Positions 10,334-18,908 of a stretch of 39,301 nucleotides of DNA are shown here, one piece after another. The notes under the pieces were generated by a model. That model saw only the letters and a list, made by a program, of their open reading frames with translations, ran no database searches and was not told where the DNA came from. Source of the stretch: an uncultured Chlorobiaceae bacterium (GTDB taxonomy: Bacteria; Bacteroidota; Chlorobiia; Chlorobiales; Chlorobiaceae); assembly GCA_903865705.1 (NCBI GenBank), contig CAIPKT010000177.1, positions 1-39,301 of the forward strand, given 5' to 3'. Position numbers and translations under genes: made by a program. Within the stretch, counting starts at the first letter, position 1, and the number at the start of each line of letters is the position of its first letter.

Positions 10334-11065
10334 ATGAAACAGGTCATCATAATCACCGGTGCCGGCAAAGGAATCGGCAAAGCCATTGCTCTCGATTTTG
10401 CAAGGGCTACCGGAACACAAGCGGGATTCGATCCTGTTCTCATCCTTGTATCAAGAACTCTTGCTGATCTGGAGTCTGTTGCTGCCGAATGCCGATCTTA
10501 TGGAGCTGAGGCTGATATATTTCAGGCGAACATCGCCGATACCCTCCAGATTGATCTGCTCGTCAGTTCCACACTTGAACGATATGGCACGATAGACTGT
10601 CTGGTCAACAATGCCGGTGTCGGAAGGTTCAAACCACTGGCCGAGTTAACAGAAGAGGATTTTGACTATACCATGTCGATCAACCTCAAGGGTACTTTTT
10701 TTCTCACACAGAGGGTTTTTGCTGTTATGGAAGAGAAGAGATCAGGCCATATTTTCTTTATCACCTCCATTGCTGCTGAAACAGCTTTCAAGAGCTCCTC
10801 GGTTTATTGCATGTCGAAGTTTGGTCAAAAAGGGCTGGTTGAGGCGATACGGCTCTACGCAAAAACATGCAATGTCCGTATTACCAATGTCATGCCCGGC
10901 GCGGTTTGCACGCCTATGTGGGGTGAGGTTCCTGATAACATGAAATCCCTCATGATGATGCCTGAAGATATTTCCCGGCCTGTAGTCAATGCCTATTTTA
11001 TGCCACAGCGAACATCAGTGGAAGAACTTGTGCTCAGGCCGGTTAGCGGAGATATTCCCGATTAA
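10334..11065 (+). CDS. Short-chain dehydrogenase/reductase (SDR)
   Basis: TGAGKGIG nucleotide-binding motif, NNAG, YCMSKFG (YxxxK). Confidence 0.92.
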   Translation: MKQVIIITGAGKGIGKAIALDFARATGTQAGFDPVLILVSRTLADLESVAAECRSYGAEADIFQANIADTLQIDLLVSSTLERYGTIDCLVNNAGVGRFKPLAELTEEDFDYTMSINLKGTFFLTQRVFAVMEEKRSGHIFFITSIAAETAFKSSSVYCMSKFGQKGLVEAIRLYAKTCNVRITNVMPGAVCTPMWGEVPDNMKSLMMMPEDISRPVVNAYFMPQRTSVEELVLRPVSGDIPD

Positions 11066-11153
11066 ACAAAGCCTGCACTCTTGTGGGAAAGCATCATTTT
11101 TTCCTGTATTTTCACCATCCTTCGTTTTAAAAAACTTTTGAGCATACGCAACC

Positions 11154-11612
11154 ATGAGTCTGAAAGAAAAAATAGATCTGGATCTGAAAAATTCAATGAA
11201 AAGCGGCGACAAGACCCGTCTGAACGCTATTCGTTCCATCAGGGCATCGCTGCTTGAAAAAGAGGTATCCATCCGCGTTGGCGGCAAGGGAGTACTGAAT
11301 GATGAACAGGAGGTCGAAGTGCTGGTCAGTCTTGCTAAAAAACGCAGGGATGCCATCGAGCAGTTTACAGCCGGGAACCGTCCCGACTTGGCAGCAACCG
11401 AACTTGCTGAACTTAACGTTATCGAGGAGTATCTGCCGGAACCGGTTTCCGACGATGACCTGAGGGCCATTGTGGAAGATATTGTGGCAAAAACAGGTGC
11501 GACGTCAATGAAAGATATCGGCAAGGTGATGGGCCAGGCCATGAAAGCGCTCAAGGGCAAAGCTGATGGCACCAAAGTTCAGGAAATTGTCAAGTCACTG
11601 CTTTCAGCATAA
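11154..11612 (+). CDS. GatB/YqeY domain-containing protein
   Basis: MSLKEKIDLDLKNSMKSGDKTRLNAIRSIRASLLEKE...EEYLPEPVSDDDL; YqeY-family features. Confidence 0.92.
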   Translation: MSLKEKIDLDLKNSMKSGDKTRLNAIRSIRASLLEKEVSIRVGGKGVLNDEQEVEVLVSLAKKRRDAIEQFTAGNRPDLAATELAELNVIEEYLPEPVSDDDLRAIVEDIVAKTGATSMKDIGKVMGQAMKALKGKADGTKVQEIVKSLLSA

Positions 11613-11630
11613 TCATTTCCCTTTACCATC

Positions 11631-12947
11631 ATGCTTGATATTAACTATATACGCCAGAATCGGGATGAGGTTGTCGCCATGCTGCATCTGCGCCAGCTTG
11701 CCTCGGAAGAGCCAAAAATCAAACAACTTCTTGATCTTGAAGAAATACGCAAGACGCTCGTAAGGGAATCTGATGATCTGAAAGCACTGCGCAACAAGCG
11801 GTCAAAAGATCTTGCTGCCTTGAAAAAAAAAGGCGATAAGTCCTTTGAAAACGAGCTAAAGACCATCATGAAAATAGCCGATTTTGAAGGAGCAAGGATT
11901 GCCAAAATAGACACTCTGCTCAACGGCTCAGAAGGTGTTGAAAAGAATATTGAGTCCATTCTTCTAGGGCTTCCCAACAAGCTGCATTCATCCGTTCCTG
12001 TCGGGCGTTCCGCTGACGACAACCAGATTTTCAAGGAGCCGGTAACCTTCACCCACGATCTTGATTTTCCGGTCAAAAACCACCTTGAGCTGGGTAAGTC
12101 TCTCCGTATTCTTGATTTTGAAAGGGGTGCAAAGGTTTGCGGAGCAGGATTTCCGGTCTACATGGGCAAAGGAGCACGCCTTGAACGCGCACTGATCAAT
12201 TTTATGCTCGATTGCCATACGGAGCGTCACGGCTATACAGAGGTCTTTCCGCCATTCTTTGTCAATCAGGAGTCACTCAGGGGAACCGGGCAGTGGCCGA
12301 AATTTGCCGATCAGGTTTACCATATGGAAGAGGATGACCTCTACGCCATTCCAACGGCTGAGGTTCCGATTACCAATCTGCACAGAGGAGAAATGCTGGA
12401 TGCAAAGGCGCTGCCAATCTCCTATGCAGCCTATTCAGCCTGTTTCCGGCGCGAAGCAGGAAGTTACGGCAAGGACACGAGGGGCTTTCTCAGAGTGCAC
12501 CAGTTCAACAAGGTGGAGATGGTGAGGTTTACCCGGCCCGAAGAGTCGTACGAAGCGCTTGAGATGATTCGTGAGAACGCAGAGGCAATTCTCATAGCCC
12601 TGAAAATTCCTTATCGGGTACTTTTGCTCTGCAGCGGCGACATCAGTGCCAACGCAACCAAATGTTATGACATAGAGGTCTGGTCACCGGCTGAACAAAA
12701 ATATCTTGAAGCTTCAAGTTGCTCAAACTTTGAAGATTATCAGGCGCGGCGGGCAAACATCCGCTTCAAGCCTGACAGCAACTCAAAACCGGAGTTCGTG
12801 CATACCCTGAATGGCTCAGGCCTGGCAACATCGCGGCTTATGGTCTCCCTGCTGGAGCATTACCAGACTGCGGAAGGCTCTGTCATGGTTCCAGAGGTAT
12901 TGCGACACTATACACGGTTTGACGAGATTACTCAGGCTGCCGAGTGA
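11631..12947 (+). CDS. serS: Serine--tRNA ligase
   Basis: [18 protein letters not shown]; class II motifs ([46 protein letters not shown]). Confidence 0.97.
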   Translation: MLDINYIRQNRDEVVAMLHLRQLASEEPKIKQLLDLEEIRKTLVRESDDLKALRNKRSKDLAALKKKGDKSFENELKTIMKIADFEGARIAKIDTLLNGSEGVEKNIESILLGLPNKLHSSVPVGRSADDNQIFKEPVTFTHDLDFPVKNHLELGKSLRILDFERGAKVCGAGFPVYMGKGARLERALINFMLDCHTERHGYTEVFPPFFVNQESLRGTGQWPKFADQVYHMEEDDLYAIPTAEVPITNLHRGEMLDAKALPISYAAYSACFRREAGSYGKDTRGFLRVHQFNKVEMVRFTRPEESYEALEMIRENAEAILIALKIPYRVLLLCSGDISANATKCYDIEVWSPAEQKYLEASSCSNFEDYQARRANIRFKPDSNSKPEFVHTLNGSGLATSRLMVSLLEHYQTAEGSVMVPEVLRHYTRFDEITQAAE

Positions 12948-14020
12948 GCAGTCAAAGCCCTCCCGTCCAAAAAATCCCTGACCATACGGCTTACCTTTTC
13001 AACATCAATAAGAAAAGCGTCATGCCCGTATGGTTCGTCAAGGTAAAGAATATTTGATTTCGGCATAAACCGGGCAAGCTCCTCCTGCTCCTCTTTCGGG
13101 TAGAGAATATCGGAATTGATGGAGAGTATCTCTACAGGAAGGTGCATGGAGCGCAAGACATCTTCATAGGCTCCCCTGCCCCGCCCGAGATCGTGCATAT
13201 CCATCGCTTTGGTGAGGGTGATATAGGTGTTGGCATCAAAACGCTCGACCAGCTTCCGGCCCTGATGGTGCAGATAGCTTTCAGCCTTAAATGTTTTTGT
13301 GCCTTCTTGAAACTCACGCCCAAACCGTATCTGGAAATTTTCGAAGCTCCGGTAGCTGCACATAGCCATCATTCTTGCTGCTGCCAGACCTCTTGCTGGA
13401 GGATGACCAAACGTGTACCATCCATCATTCCAGTCCCGGTCGGCATAGATCGCTTGCCGTTGTGCTTCACTCTGCGCTATGCACCATGCAGAATGACGAC
13501 CGGAAGCACCCATCGGCATCAAAGCCTGCACAACATCGGGATAAAGAGCGCCCCACTCAAGAACCTGCATACCGCCAAGAGAGGCACCCACGGCCAGTTT
13601 GACCCGGTTAATGCCAAGCCCGGCAAGCAAAAGACGCTGTACCTCGACCATATCCCTGATGGTGATCAAGGGGAAATCAGGGCCGTAATGACTGCCTGTA
13701 AGCGGATTGAGAGAGACCGGGCCTGTTGTACCGTAGCAGCTTCCAAGCACATTACTGCAGATGATGAAATCCACGCTTTCATCGAAAGCACCTCCTTGAG
13801 AAAACATGCCTTCCCACCAGCCGTCCGCATCGGCAGAACCTGTAAGAGCCTGGCAGATGAGCACTACATTGTCTTTTCGGGCATTCAGCTTCCCCCAAGT
13901 CCTGTAGGCCACTCGCACAGAGGGGAGGAAGCCGCCAAGCTCGGTCGTAAAGGGTTCGCTTAAGTCAAAATAGTGGGTTTTTTCGGAAATCAGCTCCGTA
14001 TATGCTCTCATGCGCTTCAT
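12932..14020 (-). CDS. metX: Homoserine O-acetyltransferase
   Basis: [34 protein letters not shown]...[18 protein letters not shown]...[10 protein letters not shown]; alpha/beta-hydrolase MetX motifs. 3' end overlaps serS by 16 bp. Confidence 0.96.
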   Translation of the reverse strand: MKRMRAYTELISEKTHYFDLSEPFTTELGGFLPSVRVAYRTWGKLNARKDNVVLICQALTGSADADGWWEGMFSQGGAFDESVDFIICSNVLGSCYGTTGPVSLNPLTGSHYGPDFPLITIRDMVEVQRLLLAGLGINRVKLAVGASLGGMQVLEWGALYPDVVQALMPMGASGRHSAWCIAQSEAQRQAIYADRDWNDGWYTFGHPPARGLAAARMMAMCSYRSFENFQIRFGREFQEGTKTFKAESYLHHQGRKLVERFDANTYITLTKAMDMHDLGRGRGAYEDVLRSMHLPVEILSINSDILYPKEEQEELARFMPKSNILYLDEPYGHDAFLIDVEKVSRMVRDFLDGRALTAHSAA

Positions 14021-14146
14021 GTCGTTTTTGTAATAGCTTGTTCAAAATCAGCCCTGATATCGTCGAGATGTTCAATCACTCTGCAAAACACCAGCCATAC
14101 CGGCAATAACGTCGGCAGACTTCCGTTCAGTTAAAGCGAACTGCTG
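14017..14146 (-). pseudogene. metY: Remnant of metY (O-acetylhomoserine sulfhydrylase) C-terminus
   Basis: Minus strand 14076-14017 reads [19 protein letters not shown], a MetY-like C-terminal tail whose TGA overlaps the metX ATG (ATGA). Upstream in another frame (14146-14072) QQFALTERKSADVIAGM resembles the preceding ..HQQLTE..RSAGV.PGM.. segment. No intact metY is present. Confidence 0.6.
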
Positions 14147-14265
14147 CCGGTTTGATAAATGCAAACCGCCAAAGCTCCATATAAGCAGGGATAGCCCTTC
14201 AATAAATAAAGAGTTACAGGAATATATCTGAAAAGAGGTATGAACCCGACAGAGAGGCATGCATA

Positions 14266-14375
14266 CCATCATCATTCCCGGTCATTATTCCGGGATGGAA
14301 TTGGCACCGCTCATTACAGCAATGACGGTTGCCAAGGCTTCTCAGGGCCAGTCCCTCCACCTTTCTGGATGATAG
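14266..14375 (-). promoter_or_regulatory. SAM-I (S-box) riboswitch aptamer
   Basis: Minus strand: CTATCATCcAGAAAGGTGGAGGGACTGGCCCTGAGAAGCCTTGGCAACCGTCATTGCTGTAATGAGCGGTGCCAATTCCATCCCGGAATAATGACCGGGAATGATGATGG. Conserved S-box core (GGTGGAGGGACTGGCCC, GAAGCC, GGCAACC, GGTGCCAATTCC) and P1 pairing CTATCATC/GATGATGG. Confidence 0.95.
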
Positions 14376-14484
14376 CTTGAAATCTTGAAAAGAACATTTT
14401 GTATAACCAATCTACAACAGGGAATAGTATTTTACAAACAGCCTGAAGGGCCCAATGTATTTAAATAGTTTTTAATTATTACCC

Positions 14485-15816
14485 ATGATCACAGCACGAG
14501 AACTGGCATTGCATGTTCTGCAGTCACTTGAAACAGGAAAACAGCGCTCCGACCAGGTGCTTCACCGGACGCTGCAGCACTCTGCATTGAACCGCATTGA
14601 CCGGGCACTCTCCACAGGACTGGTTAACGGAGTTCTGCGCTATCGGTTTCAGCTTGATTTTATCATCAGTCGTTTCTACCATCATGACCTTGTGAAAGCC
14701 GCACCGGTCTTGAAAAACATACTTCGCCTCGGAGTCTATCAGATTCTTTTCCTCAACAAGGTGCCCGACTGGGCCGCTGTTAACGAATGCGTTAAACTTG
14801 CCAGAAAATACAAGGGTGAGCGAATGTCGAAACTGGTCAATGGAGTTTTGAGAAAAATCACTCCAGAAAGCGTAACCCTTGACGAGTGGCTGAAAGATAA
14901 AAAACCTGAAGAACAGCTTGCGGTAAAGTACTCGCACCCGCAGTGGCTTGTCGAACGCTGGATCGGGGCTTACGGCAGAGAAAAAAGTGAAGCTATTCTT
15001 ATCTACAACAATCAGTTTCCCTTTTTTGGATTCAGAATAAACCGTTTGAAAACATCCTCTGCAAGACTGTTTTACGATGAGGCAATAAAGGCAACGATGC
15101 ATGAAGAGTGCGGCATTGAAAACTTCTTTCTTTCAAAAGATTTCAGCACCTTTGAACCTGCGTTGACCGATGGACGCCTCACTGTTCAGAACCCGGCACA
15201 AGGGCTTGCCTGCTTGCTGCTGAATCCGGCAATTGGAAGCAACGTACTCGATTTGTGCGCAGCTCCAGGCGGAAAAGCCACCTTTATGGCTGAGCTGATG
15301 GAAAACAGTGGCCATATTACCGCTGTCGATCGCTATGAGCAAAAACTGGCAAAAATAGATGGTCATGCCAAAGCGCTTGGCATCACCATCATCGAAACTG
15401 TAGCGGAGGATGCCCGAAGCTTTGCGCCTGAAATTCCGCCTCAGGCCATTCTGCTTGATGCTCCTTGTACGGGTACCGGAGTGCTTGGCCGACGCGCAGA
15501 ACTGCGATGGAAACTGAACCCTGATACACTTGGTGAACTCCAGATACTGCAGGCGGAGCTGCTCGATCATGCGGCGGAACTGCTTGACGAGGGTGGGATT
15601 CTGGTTTATGCAACCTGTTCCATCGAGCCTGAGGAAAACAGCCTGCAGATAGAGGCATTTTTGCAGAGGCACCCTGATTTTATTGCCGATCCCGTTGGCG
15701 GGCGCGTCCCGGAACAGTTCCGCAATGGCAAAGAAAGCAATGGTGCTATTCTTACCCTTCCAGGTGAGTATCCGGGTTTTGATGGCGGTTTTTGCCAGCG
15801 AATGCGCAAAATCTGA
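14485..15816 (+). CDS. rsmB: 16S rRNA (cytosine-C5)-methyltransferase RsmB/NOL1/NOP2/sun family
   Basis: N-terminal NusB-like region plus NVLDLCAAPGGKATFMAELM...LLDAPCTGTGVLGRRAELRWK...LVYATCSIEPEEN. Confidence 0.94.
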   Translation: MITARELALHVLQSLETGKQRSDQVLHRTLQHSALNRIDRALSTGLVNGVLRYRFQLDFIISRFYHHDLVKAAPVLKNILRLGVYQILFLNKVPDWAAVNECVKLARKYKGERMSKLVNGVLRKITPESVTLDEWLKDKKPEEQLAVKYSHPQWLVERWIGAYGREKSEAILIYNNQFPFFGFRINRLKTSSARLFYDEAIKATMHEECGIENFFLSKDFSTFEPALTDGRLTVQNPAQGLACLLLNPAIGSNVLDLCAAPGGKATFMAELMENSGHITAVDRYEQKLAKIDGHAKALGITIIETVAEDARSFAPEIPPQAILLDAPCTGTGVLGRRAELRWKLNPDTLGELQILQAELLDHAAELLDEGGILVYATCSIEPEENSLQIEAFLQRHPDFIADPVGGRVPEQFRNGKESNGAILTLPGEYPGFDGGFCQRMRKI

Positions 15817-15826
15817 GAAAAGCAAC

Positions 15827-16741
15827 ATGAATGCGCTGCAACATCACCTTCAGAGTGCTCTTGAAAGCTTCCTGAACTATATGCTCATTGAGCGAAACTT
15901 TTCAGCGAATACCAGAGAGTCGTACAACAACGATCTCGAACGCTATCTGCTCTTCATGCAGCACCGTTCCAGGTCACTGGAGGTTATCACCAGCCACCAT
16001 ATAGAGGAGTTTATGGGCGAGTTGTACAGTATAGGTCTTGAAGCAAGCTCAATTGCACGCAACATTTCCGCTATCCGCTCTTTTCATAAATTCCTGGTGC
16101 TCGAACGTGTTCTTGGTTCAAACCCGGCAGAAAACATCCATCAACCAAAAAAGGCGCAATACCTTCCGAGCGTCCTGACGGTTGATGAAACCATGCGACT
16201 GCTTGCTGCCCCTCAGGCCCAGAACCCAGCCGGCAAATATGACCTGCGAGACAAGGCTATGCTTGAGCTCCTTTACGCAACGGGTGTCAGAGTCAGTGAA
16301 CTCATAAACATTCGGCAGCAGAATCTTTATCTTGATGCAGGGTTTGTAAGAATATTCGGCAAGGGATCCAAGGAGAGGCTCGTGCCCGTCGGCAGTTCAG
16401 CCATTGCATGGGTCAAGCGATATCAGACGGAACTCCGGCTATCTATGGTGCAGCTCAACTCCGATGACTACCTCTTTCTCAACGCGCGTGGCATTAAACT
16501 GTCGCGCATGGGCCTTTTCACCCTGGTGCAAAAATATGCCGGCATGGCAGGAATCGAAAAAAATATCAGCCCCCATACATTCCGCCATACCTTTGCCACC
16601 CATTTACTCGAAGGTGGCGCCGATCTTCGCGCAGTCCAGGAAATGCTCGGACACCGCTCAATCGTCACGACCCAAATCTACACGCACATCGACCGTTCAT
16701 TTATCAAAGAGGTACACAAAACCTTTCATCCGAGGGGGTGA
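15827..16741 (+). CDS. xerD: Tyrosine recombinase XerC/XerD
   Basis: Catalytic R-K-H-R-H-Y pattern: LYATGVRVSELINI...GKGSKERLVPV...HTFRHTFATHLLEGGADLRAVQEMLGHRSIVTTQIYTHI. Confidence 0.93.
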   Translation: MNALQHHLQSALESFLNYMLIERNFSANTRESYNNDLERYLLFMQHRSRSLEVITSHHIEEFMGELYSIGLEASSIARNISAIRSFHKFLVLERVLGSNPAENIHQPKKAQYLPSVLTVDETMRLLAAPQAQNPAGKYDLRDKAMLELLYATGVRVSELINIRQQNLYLDAGFVRIFGKGSKERLVPVGSSAIAWVKRYQTELRLSMVQLNSDDYLFLNARGIKLSRMGLFTLVQKYAGMAGIEKNISPHTFRHTFATHLLEGGADLRAVQEMLGHRSIVTTQIYTHIDRSFIKEVHKTFHPRG

Positions 16742-16753
16742 ACGGGTTTATGC

Positions 16754-17233
16754 TCAGTATCCCTTTGTCTCAATAATAAGCCGCTTCTTGTCATGGCTCT
16801 CCATCTCTATTTTCAGAGCTGAAAGAGTCATATTCACGTCAACAAGGAAAAAAAGCAATGAAAAACTCAAACAAAGCATACTGAAAATAAATATTGCCGA
16901 CAACAGCATTGGCAGGTCGATATTGACAAGTGCGCTGAGAAAAAGCATCATAATCAGCAATGAGGCCCCAAGACAGGTCATACAGGCAAGCAGAATGGCA
17001 ATTCGGACATAGCGAGCCCGTTTCCAGAGAATAGCAACCTCCTTGTTTATTCTGATGATATACGCTTCGGGATAGGATTCCAGATTATCAAGCAGCGATC
17101 GTGAACGATCGATAATACGACCAAGCCTGTTGGTCATGGTTAAAAGCAAAAGGCCGAGGCCGGAGATGAGAATCATTGGACCGATTGCGGTCTGAAGAAT
17201 AGGAACAAGCTCTTTGAACGAAGTAACTGACAT
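16754..17233 (-). CDS. DUF2721-like membrane protein
   Basis: LQTAIGPMILISGLGLLLLTMTNRLGRIIDRSRSL, typical DUF2721 N-terminus; several TM segments. Confidence 0.85.
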   Translation of the reverse strand: MSVTSFKELVPILQTAIGPMILISGLGLLLLTMTNRLGRIIDRSRSLLDNLESYPEAYIIRINKEVAILWKRARYVRIAILLACMTCLGASLLIMMLFLSALVNIDLPMLLSAIFIFSMLCLSFSLLFFLVDVNMTLSALKIEMESHDKKRLIIETKGY

Positions 17234-17417
17234 AGCATCCTGGTTGGTAACATAAAAAAAACGATCGTCATCATCATCACTTTGGCCCGTTGGCCGTAGA
17301 TAACCATCTCTTATAAAAACATTGTGAAAATAGTAATTAACATCAAATCTGCAACCCGCAGGTAATCAGTTTTGCAGTATTGTAACAATCCGTCTGACGC
17401 ACATCAACTCGGCAAAC

Positions 17418-18812
17418 TCATGGGCCAAACGAGATAATATCACCCGACTTTGGAATCGTCGCCTTCAAACCCAGACGTCCTTCAAGAGCATCCCGGAAAA
17501 TTTTTTTGACCGGGACGTCACCATGAACAACAAAAACCTCGGGTTTATTTTCAAATCCGCTGATCCAGCGCAGCAGGTCTTTCTGGTCGCCGTGCGCCGA
17601 TAAGCCGCCAATGGTGTGGACGGTTGCCTTAACCGGATAACTTCTACCCTGTATAACTACCTCCCTGTCACCATTGACCAGTGAACGACCAAGTGTTCCT
17701 TCCGCCTGAAAGCCTGTCATGATAAGGCTGCATTCCGGCCGCTGTATATGGTGCTTCAAATGGTGCAGAATCCTGCCCCCATTGCACATCCCGCTTCCGG
17801 CGATGATGATAGCCCCGCTTTTAATGGCATTGATTGCCTGCGACTGCTCAACCGTAGGAGTAAAATGGAGGTTTTTCAGACGAGGCATTATCTTTCTATC
17901 GTATCGGAATGCAACCGCCTCCTTATCATAGAGCTCGTCATAATCCCAGTAGATTCGACTGGCTTCGATAGCCATCGGACTGTCAAGATAAACCTGCCAA
18001 CGGTCAAGACCCCACTCTTCATAATACTGACCAAAGAGGTAGAGAAGCTCCTGACTTCGACCTATCGAAAAGGCCGGGATAATAATATTACCATGCCCGG
18101 TGCTCGCCGATCGGATAATACCCCCTATTTCGGCAAGGGTAAGCTCAAGTTCCCGGTGCAGACGGTCTCCATAGGTACTCTCAACAATTACCGCATCAGC
18201 CTGTGCGATAGTTTCCGGATCGTTGAGGATCGGACTGCCATACTGGCCAACATCACCACTGAACACCAGTTTTCTGGTAACGACATCCTCTTTCATCCAT
18301 ACCTCAACCAGCGCTGAGCCAAGAATATGGCCGGCATCGCTGAATCGAATGGTTATACCAGGCAAAATTTCCTGTTTTTCATGATAAGGCAAGCCGGTGA
18401 AGGTATTCAGCGCCCTTAAGGCATCCTCACGGGTATAGAGAGGTTCTGCATGTTGATCACGCCGCGTCAGAGGGTGCTTGCGACGAAACTCCGCATCACG
18501 CTCGGCAAGAGAAGCTGAATCAAGCAGCAATATCCTGCAAAGATCAACTGTTGCCTGCTGCGTGTAAACCGCTCCCCTGTACCCATGTTTGATAAGATAA
18601 GGAAGACGTCCGGAGTGATCGATATGGCCGTGAGTCAATATGACGGCATCAATGGAGGCCGGGTCAAAAGGAAAAGGCTCTTTATTGAGCGCCTCATCTT
18701 CGGGTGAACCCTGTATAAGACCACAGTCCACCAAAACCGTATACCCCTTCACTCTGAGAATATGGCATGAACCAGTCACCCTCTCCGTTGCACCGTAAAA
18801 CTGAAGTTCCAT
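17418..18812 (-). CDS. Beta-CASP metallo-beta-lactamase-fold RNA-processing-type hydrolase
   Basis: ILTHGHIDHSGRLPYLIKHGYRG (HxHxDH), VESTYGDRLH, IIAGSGMCNGGRILHHLKHHI, HTIGGLSAHGDQKDLLRW, VFVVHGD. Confidence 0.93.
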   Translation of the reverse strand: MELQFYGATERVTGSCHILRVKGYTVLVDCGLIQGSPEDEALNKEPFPFDPASIDAVILTHGHIDHSGRLPYLIKHGYRGAVYTQQATVDLCRILLLDSASLAERDAEFRRKHPLTRRDQHAEPLYTREDALRALNTFTGLPYHEKQEILPGITIRFSDAGHILGSALVEVWMKEDVVTRKLVFSGDVGQYGSPILNDPETIAQADAVIVESTYGDRLHRELELTLAEIGGIIRSASTGHGNIIIPAFSIGRSQELLYLFGQYYEEWGLDRWQVYLDSPMAIEASRIYWDYDELYDKEAVAFRYDRKIMPRLKNLHFTPTVEQSQAINAIKSGAIIIAGSGMCNGGRILHHLKHHIQRPECSLIMTGFQAEGTLGRSLVNGDREVVIQGRSYPVKATVHTIGGLSAHGDQKDLLRWISGFENKPEVFVVHGDVPVKKIFRDALEGRLGLKATIPKSGDIISFGP

Positions 18813-18857
18813 AATATTTACAATGATATTACGACCAAACCATCACCAAAATTGAAC

Positions 18858-18885
18858 AAAAAAAAGCGGGGAATAAATTCCCCGC
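18858..18885 (-). terminator. Rho-independent terminator downstream of the DEAD-box helicase
   Basis: Minus strand: GCGGGGAAtttaTTCCCCGCTTTTTTTT; perfect 8-bp GC-rich stem plus T-run. Confidence 0.92.
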
Positions 18886-18908
18886 CAGAAATAATCGTGA
18901 CGCCCGGA

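Noticed and set aside
13142-13963. 273-aa + strand ORF
   Set aside because: Lies entirely antisense to metX, which has clear family motifs; the translation shows no recognisable domain.
14072-14275. 67-aa - strand ORF as a real leader peptide or gene
   Set aside because: Its upstream part overlaps the 3' end of the SAM-I aptamer, and its C-terminal part looks like degraded metY.
15133-15828. 231-aa - strand ORF (and 14524-15102 -)
   Set aside because: Antisense to rsmB with no domain signature.
15827-16741. Tyrosine recombinase as evidence of a mobile element or integron
   Set aside because: Reads as a housekeeping XerC/D next to rsmB; no att-like repeats, tRNA, or phage/transposon genes nearby.
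16404-17012. 202-aa + strand ORF overlapping xerD and DUF2721
   Set aside because: Out of frame with XerD catalytic motifs and antisense to DUF2721; no family-like sequence.
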